Shown here: piece after piece, positions 17,312-26,247 of the stretch
Numbering within the stretch: the first letter of the stretch is position 1
How the letters are laid out: the number at the start of each line of letters is the position of its first letter
Assembly (NCBI RefSeq): GCF_016806065.1
Contig: NZ_CP032406.1
Span: 310,001-374,000, forward strand
Direction of reading: 5' to 3'
DNA from: Rhizobium rosettiformans
GTDB taxonomy: Bacteria > Pseudomonadota > Alphaproteobacteria > Rhizobiales > Rhizobiaceae
DNA length: 64,000 nt
Made by a program: the position numbers and the translations under genes
The notes under the pieces: model-generated
Told to the model about the DNA's origin: nothing
The model's database searches: none
Seen by the model: the letters and a program-made list of their open reading frames with translations, nothing else

Positions 17312-18259
17312 ATGACCGACAAAGCTGCAGCCCGCCTCGCCCGCGCGACACCAGAACCGGTTGCAAAACGAATCCGGGGTCTGAGCGATAGAGCCATTGC
17401 CTGGATTTTCGTCGCGCCGACGATCTTCCTGCTGTTGTCCATCAACATTTTCCCGCTGATCTGGACGATCCGCCTGTCGTTTACGAACTTCGCCGCCAAC
17501 AAGCCAAATGCGCAAGTGCAGTGGGTCGGATTGCGCAATTATACGCGCATCCTGACAGACGCAGACACCTGGGCGAACATGCAGACAACAGCCCACTTCC
17601 TCATCTGGACGATCACCTTCCAGGTGCTGATCGGCTTTTCCCTGGCATGGCTGATCAACCGCAAGTTCAAAGGCAATGACCTGGTGACGACATTGATCGT
17701 CATCCCGATGATGCTCTCGCCCGCCGTGGTCGGCAATTTCTGGACCTTTCTCTACCAGCCGCAGATCGGCCTCGTGAACTATGCCGTCGAATTCTTAACC
17801 GGCATTCCTGCCGACAGCTTCTCGATGCTTGGCCCCGGCGGCTGGGCACGCTGGGCGATCGTCATCGTCGACACCTGGATGTGGACGCCCTTCGTCATGC
17901 TGATCTGCCTTGCCGGTCTGCGTTCCATCCCCGACTACATCTATGAGGCAGCGGAGGTCGACCGCGCATCGAAGTGGCGGCAGTTCTGGACGATCACCCT
18001 GCCGATGGCGCTTCCGTTCCTGATGCTTGCGGTCCTGTTCCGCGGCATCGAGAATTTCCGGATGTTCGACCTCGTGGTCCTTCTCACCGGTGGCGGGCCG
18101 GGGGACGAAACGCTGCTCGCGTCGATCGACCTCAAGCGCGAAGCCTTCGAGAAGTGGCGGACCGGCTATTCCAGCGCCTATGCAATCATCCTGTTCGTCA
18201 CGGTATTCGGCCTCGCCTCCATCTACGTCAAGGCACTGAACAAGGTTAAGGAACGATGA
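17312..18259 (+). CDS. Sugar ABC transporter permease (MalF/UgpA type)
   Basis: This 315-residue inner-membrane permease has about six transmembrane segments. The first is about residues 28-48 (IAWIFVAPTIFLLLSINIFP). The coupling loop is around 205-235 (EAAEVDRASKWRQFWTITLP), which contacts the ATPase subunits. This is the first of the two permeases of a CUT1-type importer. A signature IRLSFTNF follows the first segment, as in UgpA proteins. The next permease gene overlaps its stop codon (ATGA). It follows the binding-protein gene after a 206-base gap containing a hairpin. Substrate as for the binding protein. Confidence 0.92.
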   Translation: MTDKAAARLARATPEPVAKRIRGLSDRAIAWIFVAPTIFLLLSINIFPLIWTIRLSFTNFAANKPNAQVQWVGLRNYTRILTDADTWANMQTTAHFLIWTITFQVLIGFSLAWLINRKFKGNDLVTTLIVIPMMLSPAVVGNFWTFLYQPQIGLVNYAVEFLTGIPADSFSMLGPGGWARWAIVIVDTWMWTPFVMLICLAGLRSIPDYIYEAAEVDRASKWRQFWTITLPMALPFLMLAVLFRGIENFRMFDLVVLLTGGGPGDETLLASIDLKREAFEKWRTGYSSAYAIILFVTVFGLASIYVKALNKVKER

Positions 18260-19200
18260 GCGCACATTCCGTCACCGAACCGTCGACCGTCTCCAAGTGG
18301 ATTGCCGGCATCTTGGTTGGACTTTACGCACTGATCACTTTAATCCCGCTGCTGTGGATCATTTCGACGAGCTTCAAGTCTGGCCCAGATTCGATTAGCT
18401 ATCCGCCGAAAGTGGTCTTTCAGCCGACGCTTGAAGGCTATGTGAACCTCTTTACGACCCAGTCGCGCCCATCCACATCGGACCTTGCCAAACTGCCGCC
18501 GCCCACCACCTGGTATGACAAGATCACCCGTGACAGGGGCATGATCATCTCGGGTCCTTCGCGCTTCGGTCAGAGGTTCCTGAACTCTGTCATCATCGGC
18601 TTCGGCTCGACATTCCTGTCGATCTTTCTCGGAACGCTCGCCGCTTATGCCTTCAGCCGCTTCAAGGTACCGCTGAAGGACGACCTTCTGTTTTTCATCC
18701 TTTCGACCCGCATGATGCCGCCGATTGCGGTCGCGATCCCAATCTATCTGATGTTCAGACAGCTTGGGCTATCCGACACCCATCTCGGCATGATCCTGCT
18801 CTATACGGCGGTCAACCTGTCGCTGTCGGTCTGGCTGCTCAAGGGCTTCATCGATGAAATCCCGCGCGAATACGAGGAAGCGGCACTGATCGATGGCTAC
18901 ACCCGCTTCCAGGCCTTTTACAAGGTCGTGCTACCGCAGGCGGCGACAGGTATCGCCTCGACCGCGATCTTCTGCCTGATCTTTGCCTGGAATGAATATG
19001 CCTTCGCAGTCCTTCTGACGAGCGGCAATGCCCAGACGGCACCTCCCTTTATCCCAACCATCCTCTCAGTCGGCGGCGGGATCGACTGGCCGGCCGTTGC
19101 GGCGGCAGCCACGCTGTTCTTGCTGCCAGTGGTCGTCTTCACCGTTTTGCTACGCAAGCATCTACTCCGCGGCATCACCTTTGGAGCCGTACGCAAATGA
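18256..19200 (+). CDS. Sugar ABC transporter permease (MalG/UgpE type)
   Basis: The second permease of the importer, 314 residues. The N-terminal transmembrane segment (about 13-37, IAGILVGLYALITLIPLLWI) is followed by TSFKSGPD and a long periplasmic loop. The coupling loop is near 205-225 (EIPREYEEAALIDGYTRFQ), the typical EAA motif. The long loop between the first two segments (about 50-105) is larger than in MalG, which may reflect the substrate or an extra contact with the small membrane protein encoded next. Its start overlaps the stop of the first permease, and its stop overlaps the next small gene. Confidence 0.92.
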   Translation: MSAHSVTEPSTVSKWIAGILVGLYALITLIPLLWIISTSFKSGPDSISYPPKVVFQPTLEGYVNLFTTQSRPSTSDLAKLPPPTTWYDKITRDRGMIISGPSRFGQRFLNSVIIGFGSTFLSIFLGTLAAYAFSRFKVPLKDDLLFFILSTRMMPPIAVAIPIYLMFRQLGLSDTHLGMILLYTAVNLSLSVWLLKGFIDEIPREYEEAALIDGYTRFQAFYKVVLPQAATGIASTAIFCLIFAWNEYAFAVLLTSGNAQTAPPFIPTILSVGGGIDWPAVAAAATLFLLPVVVFTVLLRKHLLRGITFGAVRK

Positions 19201-19385
19201 TGAACTTCCTAACCCGCCTCAGCCGGTTTCGCCGGTCCGAATGGGAAATGCTTGCCTCGGCCCTGATCGCACTCGGCGTCATCATGCTCATGCAGCCACT
19301 GTCGCTGACCCTCTTCACCCTCTCCTTTCCGGTGACGCTGATCGGAACCGTCATGTTCATCGTCGTCAGTCATTTCCCGGAGTAA
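19197..19385 (+). CDS. Small two-segment membrane protein of the sugar ABC operon
   Basis: A 62-residue protein with two predicted transmembrane stretches, about residues 18-35 (MLASALIALGVIMLMQPL) and 38-58 (TLFTLSFPVTLIGTVMFIVVS), and a basic N-terminus. It starts at an ATG overlapping the permease stop and ends 3 bases before the first ATPase gene, so it is surely part of the operon. Short membrane proteins occur in the same operon position in rhizobial glycerol-type (glpSTPQV-like) transport loci. I know of no proven function. It may be an accessory subunit of the importer. Confidence 0.75.
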   Translation: MMNFLTRLSRFRRSEWEMLASALIALGVIMLMQPLSLTLFTLSFPVTLIGTVMFIVVSHFPE

Positions 19386-19388
19386 GTC

Positions 19389-20486
19389 ATGGCCCAGATT
19401 CGCGTTGAAAACCTGCGCAAGGACTTTGGAGCCTTCAATGCCGTGAAGTCGTCCACCTTTACCGTCGAGGATGGCGAGTTCTTCATGCTGCTTGGCCCCT
19501 CCGGCTGCGGCAAGACGACGACATTGCGGATGATGGCCGGCCTTGAACTACCAACCAGTGGTGAGATCTATATCGGCGGCGAGGAAGTCGGTATGAAGCG
19601 CGCCAGCGAGCGCGACATCGCTTTCGTCTTTCAGATGTTTGCGCTTTATCCGCATATGAATGTGCGCAAGAACATCTCCTATCCCCTGGTGAGCCAAGGC
19701 GTGTCACGGTCCGAAGTCGATCGTCGCGTGGCTGAAGTCGCTCGCATCCTGCAGATCTCATCGATCCTAGACAAACCGGTCGGTGGTCTCTCGGGCGGCG
19801 ACCGGCAGCGCGTGGCGCTTGGCCGTGCGATCGTACGCCAGCCGAAAGCCTTCTTCATGGACGAGCCCCTCGGCGCACTCGATGCGGAGTTCCGCGAGCA
19901 TATGGCCGAGGAGCTGCGTGCCCTGCATGATCGCATGGGGGCGACCACCGTCTACGTCACCCACGATCAGCTGGAAGCCATGCAGATGGGCGACAAGATT
20001 GTCGTCATGAACCATGGCGTGATCGAGCAATTCGGCAAACCCCAACAGATCTACGACTGGCCGGCGTCCAAGTTCGTGGCAAAGTTTATCGGCTCGCCGC
20101 CGATGTCCTTCCTGGAATTCGATGGGGCAATTGAAGAAGGCGGCAACGCGGTTTTGATCGGTGAATCTCGCATCGAGCTTCCCAAATCCAGAGAAGGCCG
20201 CAAGGGCGCGCTCACGCTCGGGGTGAGGCCGGAACATGTTCGTCTGTCGGACGCAGCTGACCTTAGGGGACGGGTCGCCGCCGTCGAATATCTGGGCACC
20301 ACACAGATCCTCACGATCGAGACCAACCACGGAGAGATCAAGGCGCGGACAGCATCGAGCGATGTGATCAAAACAGGGGCTTCCGTTGGGCTTGAATTGG
20401 ATCGCCGCTCGCTCACCCTGTTTGATGCGATGAGCGGAAAGGCCCTGCTATCCGAAGGCAATGAAGGAGTGCTGAGCCGTGGCTGA
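19389..20486 (+). CDS. Sugar ABC transporter ATP-binding protein 1 (UgpC/MalK-like)
   Basis: The 365-residue ATPase has Walker A GPSGCGKTT (about 36-44), the signature LSGGDRQRV (about 133-141), Walker B AFFMDEP and the H-loop VTHD, followed by a C-terminal TOBE/OB-fold regulatory region (about 240-360). The signature carries D in place of the more usual E/Q after GG. The next gene codes for a second, different ATPase whose GTG start overlaps this stop. An importer with two unlike ATPases is unusual for CUT1 systems, which normally have a MalK homodimer. The rhizobial glycerol transporter GlpSTPQV is a known precedent. Confidence 0.9.
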   Translation: MAQIRVENLRKDFGAFNAVKSSTFTVEDGEFFMLLGPSGCGKTTTLRMMAGLELPTSGEIYIGGEEVGMKRASERDIAFVFQMFALYPHMNVRKNISYPLVSQGVSRSEVDRRVAEVARILQISSILDKPVGGLSGGDRQRVALGRAIVRQPKAFFMDEPLGALDAEFREHMAEELRALHDRMGATTVYVTHDQLEAMQMGDKIVVMNHGVIEQFGKPQQIYDWPASKFVAKFIGSPPMSFLEFDGAIEEGGNAVLIGESRIELPKSREGRKGALTLGVRPEHVRLSDAADLRGRVAAVEYLGTTQILTIETNHGEIKARTASSDVIKTGASVGLELDRRSLTLFDAMSGKALLSEGNEGVLSRG

Positions 20487-21474
20487 CGTCATCCTTTCCA
20501 GCATCAGCAAGTCGTTCGGTGCCACCCGTGCGCTCGATGACGTGACAATGACCGTTCCCGACGGCGCGTTCGTGGTACTCCTGGGGCCCACCGGAGCCGG
20601 AAAAACCACGCTTCTGCGCACGGTGTCCGGCCTTGAAACCCAAGACAAGGGTGACGTCAGGATCGGCGGACATTCCATGGCGGGCCTGACACCGGCACAG
20701 CGCAACATCGCGATGGTCTTTCAGCAGTATTCCCTCTATCCGCACATGACGGTGCGGCAAAACCTCGAATTCCCGCTGAAGTCGCCGCTGTTGCGCACGC
20801 CCCAGTCGATGATCGACCAGAAGGTCAAGTCCATTGCCGAGGTCCTGCAGATCTCCCACAAGCTCGACAACAAGGCGACGGCCCTTTCGGGGGGGGAGAT
20901 GCAGCGCGTCTCGATCGGTCGGGCGCTGGTGCGCAATCCGCAAATCTATCTCATGGATGAACCACTGAGCTCGCTCGACGCGAAACTCCGGTCCGATCTC
21001 CGCGTTGAACTGAAGAATATTCAGGCACAGTCGGGCGCCACTTTCCTCTATGTGACGCATGACCAGATCGAGGCGATGACCATGGCGACCCATGTCGGTG
21101 TCTTAAAGGAGGGCCGGCTCGTACAATTCGGATCGCCGCGCGAGATCTATGAAACGCCGGTCAGCATCTATGCCGCAACCCGGCTTGGCCAGCCGCGCAT
21201 CAACGTCCTCCCCGCAAACCTCTTCCCCGGCGCACCGGCCAGGGCCCATTCCATTGGCCTGCGGCCCGAGCATATTCACCAGGGGGAAGGTCGAGAAGCC
21301 CGGGTGATCCGGGTCGAGCATCTCGGCGATCAGACGCGCCTTCATCTGACCCTTGGGGAACACCCGATCATCACTGTCACCGATGCCCATACCGCCCTGA
21401 AGGGCGGCGACGTCATCAGAATCCAGCCGCGCGAGCCGCTCTATTTCGATGCGGCCGGAATGCGTCTCATTTAA
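20479..21474 (+). CDS. Sugar ABC transporter ATP-binding protein 2
   Basis: The partner ATPase, 331 residues, starts at GTG 20479 and overlaps the previous gene by eight bases. Walker A is GPTGAGKTT (about 35-43), the signature LSGGEMQRV (about 135-143), Walker B IYLMDEP, the H-loop VTHD; a short TOBE-like domain ends the protein. It is clearly related to, but different from, the first ATPase, so they should form a heterodimer beneath the two permeases. Position two places it directly before the DhaK-DhaL kinase gene, 11 bases downstream, with a strong ribosome site (GGGAGG) between them. Confidence 0.9.
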   Translation: MADVILSSISKSFGATRALDDVTMTVPDGAFVVLLGPTGAGKTTLLRTVSGLETQDKGDVRIGGHSMAGLTPAQRNIAMVFQQYSLYPHMTVRQNLEFPLKSPLLRTPQSMIDQKVKSIAEVLQISHKLDNKATALSGGEMQRVSIGRALVRNPQIYLMDEPLSSLDAKLRSDLRVELKNIQAQSGATFLYVTHDQIEAMTMATHVGVLKEGRLVQFGSPREIYETPVSIYAATRLGQPRINVLPANLFPGAPARAHSIGLRPEHIHQGEGREARVIRVEHLGDQTRLHLTLGEHPIITVTDAHTALKGGDVIRIQPREPLYFDAAGMRLI

Positions 21475-21485
21475 GGGAGGGTCTC

Positions 21486-23138
21486 ATGCCTCAATTTCTC
21501 AACAGCAGGGAAAATGCCGTTACCGAAGCCATCGACGGCGTGCTCATGGCCTCGGCCGGCGCTTTGAGCCGCCTGGACGGCTATCCCCACATCCGCGTCG
21601 TGGTGCGGTCCGACTGGGACAAGTCGAAGGTAGCGATTGTGTCGGGCGGCGGATCCGGCCACGAGCCGGCTCATGCCGGCTTTGTCGGACGCGGCATGCT
21701 GACGGCAGCTGTGTGTGGTGATGTTTTTGCCTCGCCGAGCGTCGATGCCATCCTGGCTGCAATCCTTGCGGTAACGGGACCGCTCGGTTGCCTGCTGATC
21801 GTCAAGAATTATACCGGTGACCGTCTGAACTTCGGCCTTGCGGCCGAGCGCGCCCGCGCCTTCGGGCTCAATGTCGGCATGGTGATCGTTGACGATGACA
21901 TCGCGCTTCCGGACCTGCCGCAGTCACGCGGGGTCGCGGGCACGCTCTTCGTCCACAAGATCGCCGGTGCGATGGCGGAAAACGGAGCCAGCCTCGATGC
22001 CGTCACCGATACCGCTCGCCGGGTGATCGCCAGTATTCGCTCGATCGGCATTTCGCTCGACACCTGCACCGTGCCGGGCTCGCCCAAGGAATCGAGAATT
22101 CCCGAGGGCCGTGCCGAACTTGGCCTTGGCATCCATGGCGAGGCGGGTGTGGAGCAGATCGAATATGACGGCGTGTGCGGCGCGGTGGCCGCGATGGTGG
22201 AACGGCTAGGCGCAGGCATGGAAGACAAGCCGCATGTCGTGCTCATCAACAATCTCGGTGGGACCTCCGTCCTCGAAATGGCGGTGGTCGTCAACGAACT
22301 GGTCCGGTCGGCGATCGGCTCGCGGATCTCTCATATCGTCGGACCTGCCCCATTGATGACCTCGCTGGACATGCAGGGCTTTTCGATCTCGGTCATGCCG
22401 GCGGAAAAAGCCGATCTCGACCTTCTGGCCAAGCCCGTCGATCTTGCGGCATGGCCCGGTGTAAGGGTTGTCCGACCGGTCAACGTCATAGCCCTGCCCG
22501 ACGGACTGACCCCGATTGCGCCACTTGCCTCGCAGCATGTGCCGACGCGGCAGTTCCTGAGCGAATGCTGCAAACTTCTGATCGAGGCGGAGAAGGATCT
22601 CAACGCGCTTGATGCAAAATCCGGTGACGGTGATACCGGCTCGACCCTTGCAAGTGCCGCACGGGCCCTGATGGAGGCGCTGGACAGGCTGCCGCTTGCT
22701 GACCATACGCAGTTGCTGCGCGCCATGGGCCAGGAGCTGAGCCAGACCATGGGCGGTTCTTCCGGTGTACTGCTCGCCATCTTCTTTGCTGCGGCAGGCG
22801 ATGGAGCCTCAAGTGGTCTGGGTATGCGCGATGCGCTCAAGGCCGGCCTCACCAGGATGCAGGAGATTGGCGGCGCCGAGCTCGGTGACCGAACCATGAT
22901 CGATGCGCTCTCGCCCGCGCTTGACGCCTATGACAAGGGTTTCGCGCCAGCGGCAAGTGCAGCACGCGCAGGCGCTAACCTCACCGCAACCTACGTCAAG
23001 GCCCGAGCCGGACGGGCCGCTTACATCAATGCTCAGCAGCTCGAAGGACACATCGATCCAGGAGCAGAGGCTGTCGCGCGTCTCTTCGAATTCCTTGCGC
23101 GACGCCGTGGTGGATCTCAGGGCAAGGCGGCTGAGTGA
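21486..23138 (+). CDS. Single-chain dihydroxyacetone-type kinase (DhaK-DhaL fusion)
   Basis: This 550-residue cytoplasmic kinase joins a DhaK domain (about 1-330) to a DhaL domain (about 350-545), the layout of ATP-dependent Dak enzymes. The DhaK part has GGGSGHEPAHAGFVG (about 56-70) and the substrate-binding histidine in LGIHGEAG (near residue 218). The DhaL part has the metal-binding LDAKSGDGDTGSTL. These enzymes phosphorylate dihydroxyacetone or C4 ketoses such as erythrulose. As the last gene of the LacI-controlled transport operon it most likely phosphorylates a ketose made from the imported polyol, or the imported ketose itself. No dehydrogenase gene is present in the operon, which favours direct import of a ketose. 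Confidence 0.88.
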   Translation: MPQFLNSRENAVTEAIDGVLMASAGALSRLDGYPHIRVVVRSDWDKSKVAIVSGGGSGHEPAHAGFVGRGMLTAAVCGDVFASPSVDAILAAILAVTGPLGCLLIVKNYTGDRLNFGLAAERARAFGLNVGMVIVDDDIALPDLPQSRGVAGTLFVHKIAGAMAENGASLDAVTDTARRVIASIRSIGISLDTCTVPGSPKESRIPEGRAELGLGIHGEAGVEQIEYDGVCGAVAAMVERLGAGMEDKPHVVLINNLGGTSVLEMAVVVNELVRSAIGSRISHIVGPAPLMTSLDMQGFSISVMPAEKADLDLLAKPVDLAAWPGVRVVRPVNVIALPDGLTPIAPLASQHVPTRQFLSECCKLLIEAEKDLNALDAKSGDGDTGSTLASAARALMEALDRLPLADHTQLLRAMGQELSQTMGGSSGVLLAIFFAAAGDGASSGLGMRDALKAGLTRMQEIGGAELGDRTMIDALSPALDAYDKGFAPAASAARAGANLTATYVKARAGRAAYINAQQLEGHIDPGAEAVARLFEFLARRRGGSQGKAAE

Positions 23139-23360
23139 TGCACTGAGGCAAGGGCGGGTGCTGCGGCATGCCGTGCATCCGCACCGTCTGTGTCACACCA
23201 AGTCAAAACTGTGTTCGGACGGGGACTTCAGGCTCCAAGCTATAGACGCAGCGCTGGCCGCTGCGACCGCTGGGGCAGTGGCGTCACTCGAAGGGAGAAT
23301 GATATGCCGGCTGGAGAAGCAGCACGCAGGAGGCGTTGTCTTTGGCGCAGCGGGTACCTC

Positions 23361-23546
23361 GCAGTCGATGACAATGTCTGACGGTTCCACATGTTCGGCT
23401 TCGTTGTGACTGAACCCATCGCGACATGGGACAAAGATCATCCATGCGGGCGCGACCAGATTGGCGGATAGGGCATCGTAAAACGCACCGGACAACATAG
23501 GCACACTCTGCGACCTTGCAGGCAGGCAGCGCTGCCATGTAAGCAT
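23361..23546 (-). pseudogene. Remnant of an M20-type amidohydrolase (carbamoylase/allantoate group)
   Basis: The minus-strand frame includes MLSGAFYDALSANLVAPAWM, then IFVPCRDGFSHNEAEHVEPSDI. This closely follows the C-terminal zinc-binding part of M20 hydrolases such as N-carbamoyl amino acid and allantoate amidohydrolases (typically SGAGHDA, MIFVPCxDGISHNExE). Only some 50 residues match; the rest of the 400-residue enzyme is absent, and the histidine of SGAGHDA has become tyrosine. The match is by motif memory, not alignment. It occupies the gap between the two Dak loci. Confidence 0.55.
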
Positions 23547-23703
23547 CGATCCACAGATAGTGCCATTCCCCCTCGCGCCTGCATAGAGCTACCCCCATCG
23601 CGGGCGTCACATTCGCAACCCTGCCGCGAACCTGATGACAGAAATGGACGTTGACAACGAATGCAGAAAGTCCGAACATACAGTGAACAAATGAGGGTGA
23701 GTG

Positions 23704-23886
23704 ATGACTGATACGCACACGAATGACGTCGTTGCCAATGCTCTTGCCGAAGTAGCAAAGTTGCGTGTCTGGCGGGAAAAAGTGGAAGCGGAGAGACGCA
23801 AGACCTTCGGGGCAATGGGCACTCGCCAGTCGGTTTACGTCCTTGCCCGCCAAAAGCCGGCCCCGACTGAGACCAAGTCCCAGTGA
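23704..23886 (+). CDS. Small hypothetical protein
   Basis: A 60-residue, charged, probably helical cytoplasmic protein (NALAEVAKLRVWREKVEAER) without a recognisable family. GAGGG stands six bases before the ATG at 23704, and codon use is like that of real genes here; a GTG at 23701 is in frame directly before it. It lies alone between the M20 remnant and the end of the FGGY kinase gene. It may be real or the edge of another lost gene. Confidence 0.4.
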   Translation: MTDTHTNDVVANALAEVAKLRVWREKVEAERRKTFGAMGTRQSVYVLARQKPAPTETKSQ

Positions 23887-23953
23887 GCGCGTGCCTGATC
23901 ACACGAGGTGCGTCAGAGGGATCCCACAAACCCGAACGCCAACAGACACGGTC

Positions 23954-25573
23954 TCAAGCGCCGGGTCGCGAAAGGCCTCGGCCGACATCTTGCAATCTGG
24001 TGAAGCTTATAAAGCGTTCCTGATGAAGATCGCCAATCTTCCCCTTGGCCGGTTCGTATACGGAGGCGATCGCCGACAGCGCCCTCATTGCCCCTTTCAC
24101 ATCAAGAAAAGCACCACCCGCAACGCTGCCCAGAATGGCGGAGCCGAGCAGGACCGGCTCATCGGCGAGAGGGGCCACCACAGCCAAGCCGCAGGCGTCT
24201 GCCAGCAACTGGCGCACCAGTGGGCTTGCCCCGGCTCCACCACTGATGACCACACGTTTGACACCTGCCCCATGGCTGGCTTGTGTCTCGATGATCTGGC
24301 GAAGCCCGTAGCCAATGCCGCACAGACCGGCAATGTAGAGCGCGATCAGACTGTCGAGATCGCGCTCCATGCCAAGTCCTGCAATCACGGCCCGCGCATG
24401 GGGATCGGCAAAAGGCGCGCGATTGCCGAGAAACTCGGGCACGACATGCAAGCCCTTCGCAGCCAAGACTGTCTCGGAAAGCGTTTCGACCTTTGCCGTC
24501 GCCAACCCGGCCAGAAAGGCCGGAAGCGATTTGCCGGCCGTTTGCGCCCTACCCCTTGCGTCTTCAGCTGCCGGATGAAACGACAAGAGCTGGTCGATCG
24601 CGGCCCCTGCAGCGCTCTGACCGCCTTCATTGAGCCAGAGCCCCGGCACCATGGCAGCATAATACGGCCCCCAGACACCTGGCACGAAGACCGGCTCAGT
24701 CGTCGAGGTCATGGTGCAGGACGATGTGCCGAAGACATAGGCCAGATTTTCGGTCGGCTTGCCGTCAATGCCGACCGTGCCAATACCGCCGGCATGGGCA
24801 TCAATCATGCCGGCGGCGACCGCCGTTCCGGGCTTCAGTCCCATGGCTGATGCCGCCTCGTTCGTCAGGCCGTCTCCAAGTCGCGTGCCGGTCTCGACAA
24901 TCCTCGTCCCGATCCGGACAAAATCCTCATCCGCGAGGTCGCCAAGCCCAATCGAGCGGAAATAGCTTTCGTCCCAGCGGGCCTCATGGGCAAGATAGGT
25001 CCATTTGCAGGTGACGGTACAGGTCGAGCGCGAAAGGTCGCCCGTCGCTTTCCAGGTGAGGAAATCAGCAAGATCGAAAAACTGCCAGGCCTCGCCAAAA
25101 ACCTCAGGGCGGTTTTCCTTCAGCCAGAGCAGCTTCGGGGTCTGCATCTCAGGGGAAATCCGTCCACCGACATAACGCAGCACATCATGGCCGATCGCAT
25201 TGATCCGCTCGGCCTGCGTGACCGCGCGATGATCCATCCAGACAATGATGTCGCGAAAAGGGTCCCCGCCACCAAGGCCAAGCGGTCGCCCTCCTTCACC
25301 CATGACGACCAGAGAGCAGGTGGCGTCGAAGCCGAGGCCAATGACCTGCTCGGGCGACACGCCCGCTCCCTGCACGACCTCACGGATAATCGCACAGATG
25401 GCGTCCCATATCTCGCTGCTCGACTGTTCGACGATCGAACCGCCCTCGCGATAGAGCGTGATATCGCGCTTGGCAGCCGACAACATGCGGCCCTTGAGGT
25501 CAAAGAGACCCGCACGTGCGCTTGCCGTGCCCACATCGACCCCGATGACATAGGTTTCGGTCATTTCATTCAA
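23954..25573 (-). CDS. FGGY-family carbohydrate kinase, D-ribulokinase-like
   Basis: A 539-residue FGGY sugar kinase. The N-terminal phosphate-binding loop is GVDVGTASARAGLFD (about 11-25). The motif GFDATCSLVV (about 82-91) contains TCSLV, reported as the mark of D-ribulokinases of the human FGGY/yeast YDR109c type. The C-terminal ATP-binding part has VISGGAGASPLV (about 450-461). It would phosphorylate a ketopentose or related keto sugar at its terminal carbon. It is the last gene of a seven-gene minus-strand operon with DhaK and DhaL, 22 bases after dhaL. A second ATG at 25564 is a possible start. Family certain; substrate inferred. Confidence 0.85.
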   Translation of the reverse strand: MNEMTETYVIGVDVGTASARAGLFDLKGRMLSAAKRDITLYREGGSIVEQSSSEIWDAICAIIREVVQGAGVSPEQVIGLGFDATCSLVVMGEGGRPLGLGGGDPFRDIIVWMDHRAVTQAERINAIGHDVLRYVGGRISPEMQTPKLLWLKENRPEVFGEAWQFFDLADFLTWKATGDLSRSTCTVTCKWTYLAHEARWDESYFRSIGLGDLADEDFVRIGTRIVETGTRLGDGLTNEAASAMGLKPGTAVAAGMIDAHAGGIGTVGIDGKPTENLAYVFGTSSCTMTSTTEPVFVPGVWGPYYAAMVPGLWLNEGGQSAAGAAIDQLLSFHPAAEDARGRAQTAGKSLPAFLAGLATAKVETLSETVLAAKGLHVVPEFLGNRAPFADPHARAVIAGLGMERDLDSLIALYIAGLCGIGYGLRQIIETQASHGAGVKRVVISGGAGASPLVRQLLADACGLAVVAPLADEPVLLGSAILGSVAGGAFLDVKGAMRALSAIASVYEPAKGKIGDLHQERFISFTRLQDVGRGLSRPGA

Positions 25574-25595
25574 TCCTGCGGCCGGTCAAGCAATG

Positions 25596-26243
25596 TCAGT
25601 GGTTCGCCGCAAACTGGCTCATGCGCCTGATCAGGAAGAACCCGACGGTCGCGCCAGCGTCTTGCAGTCCCACGGTCTTTTCCTGGAATGCCGCAGCCTT
25701 TCCGTGCTGAGCGACCATCGACTTCGTCGCTTCCAGTGCTTCTTCGGCCACCGTCTCAGCAGAAGACAACGCCATAGTCAGGCTGTCGCCCCGTGCAGCT
25801 GCAGCTTCAAGCGCCTTCGTCATGGGATCGAGCACATCGAGCAGGGTCTTGTCACCGACCTTTGCCTTGCCGCGTTCAGCAATGCCATCGGTATAGGCGC
25901 GCCAGAACTGAGCAAGCGCTTCCGTATCAAGAGCATCCAGTCCCTCGACCGCTTTGCTCGCCCTTAGGAAACCGGTGGCCGTCAACGTCCCCATGGTCGA
26001 GGGGGCCGTGCGCGCCATTGTTGCACCAGCCGTGCGCAACAGCTTGGATAAACCGGCCTCTTCGCCTTCTGCAGCGACGGCGTCAGCCGCCGCTGCAAAG
26101 GATTTCGCCATGGTGATGCCTAGGTCGCTGTCACCAACCTTGCCGTCGAGTGCGATCAGAAACTCACGCTGTTCGGCAAAAAGCTGCTGCCAGCTCTGAA
26201 ACAATCCGATCAGATGACCCGCATCCAGTTTTTCAATGCTCAT
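25596..26243 (-). CDS. dhaL: DhaL-type kinase subunit
   Basis: A 215-residue protein like the ATP- or ADP-binding DhaL subunit. The metal-binding cluster LDGKVGDSDLGITM (about 29-42) keeps the three aspartates with Dx4DxD spacing, but leucine stands where DhaL of E. coli has histidine after the last one. The following helix bundle carries TMGTLTATGFLRA. It lies 4 bases after dhaK. No DhaM (phosphotransferase) gene is present, so ATP rather than phosphoenolpyruvate is the probable phosphate donor, as in Dak-like kinases of C4 ketoses. Works with the DhaK encoded just upstream. Confidence 0.85.
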   Translation of the reverse strand: MSIEKLDAGHLIGLFQSWQQLFAEQREFLIALDGKVGDSDLGITMAKSFAAAADAVAAEGEEAGLSKLLRTAGATMARTAPSTMGTLTATGFLRASKAVEGLDALDTEALAQFWRAYTDGIAERGKAKVGDKTLLDVLDPMTKALEAAAARGDSLTMALSSAETVAEEALEATKSMVAQHGKAAAFQEKTVGLQDAGATVGFFLIRRMSQFAANH

Positions 26244-26247
26244 GATC

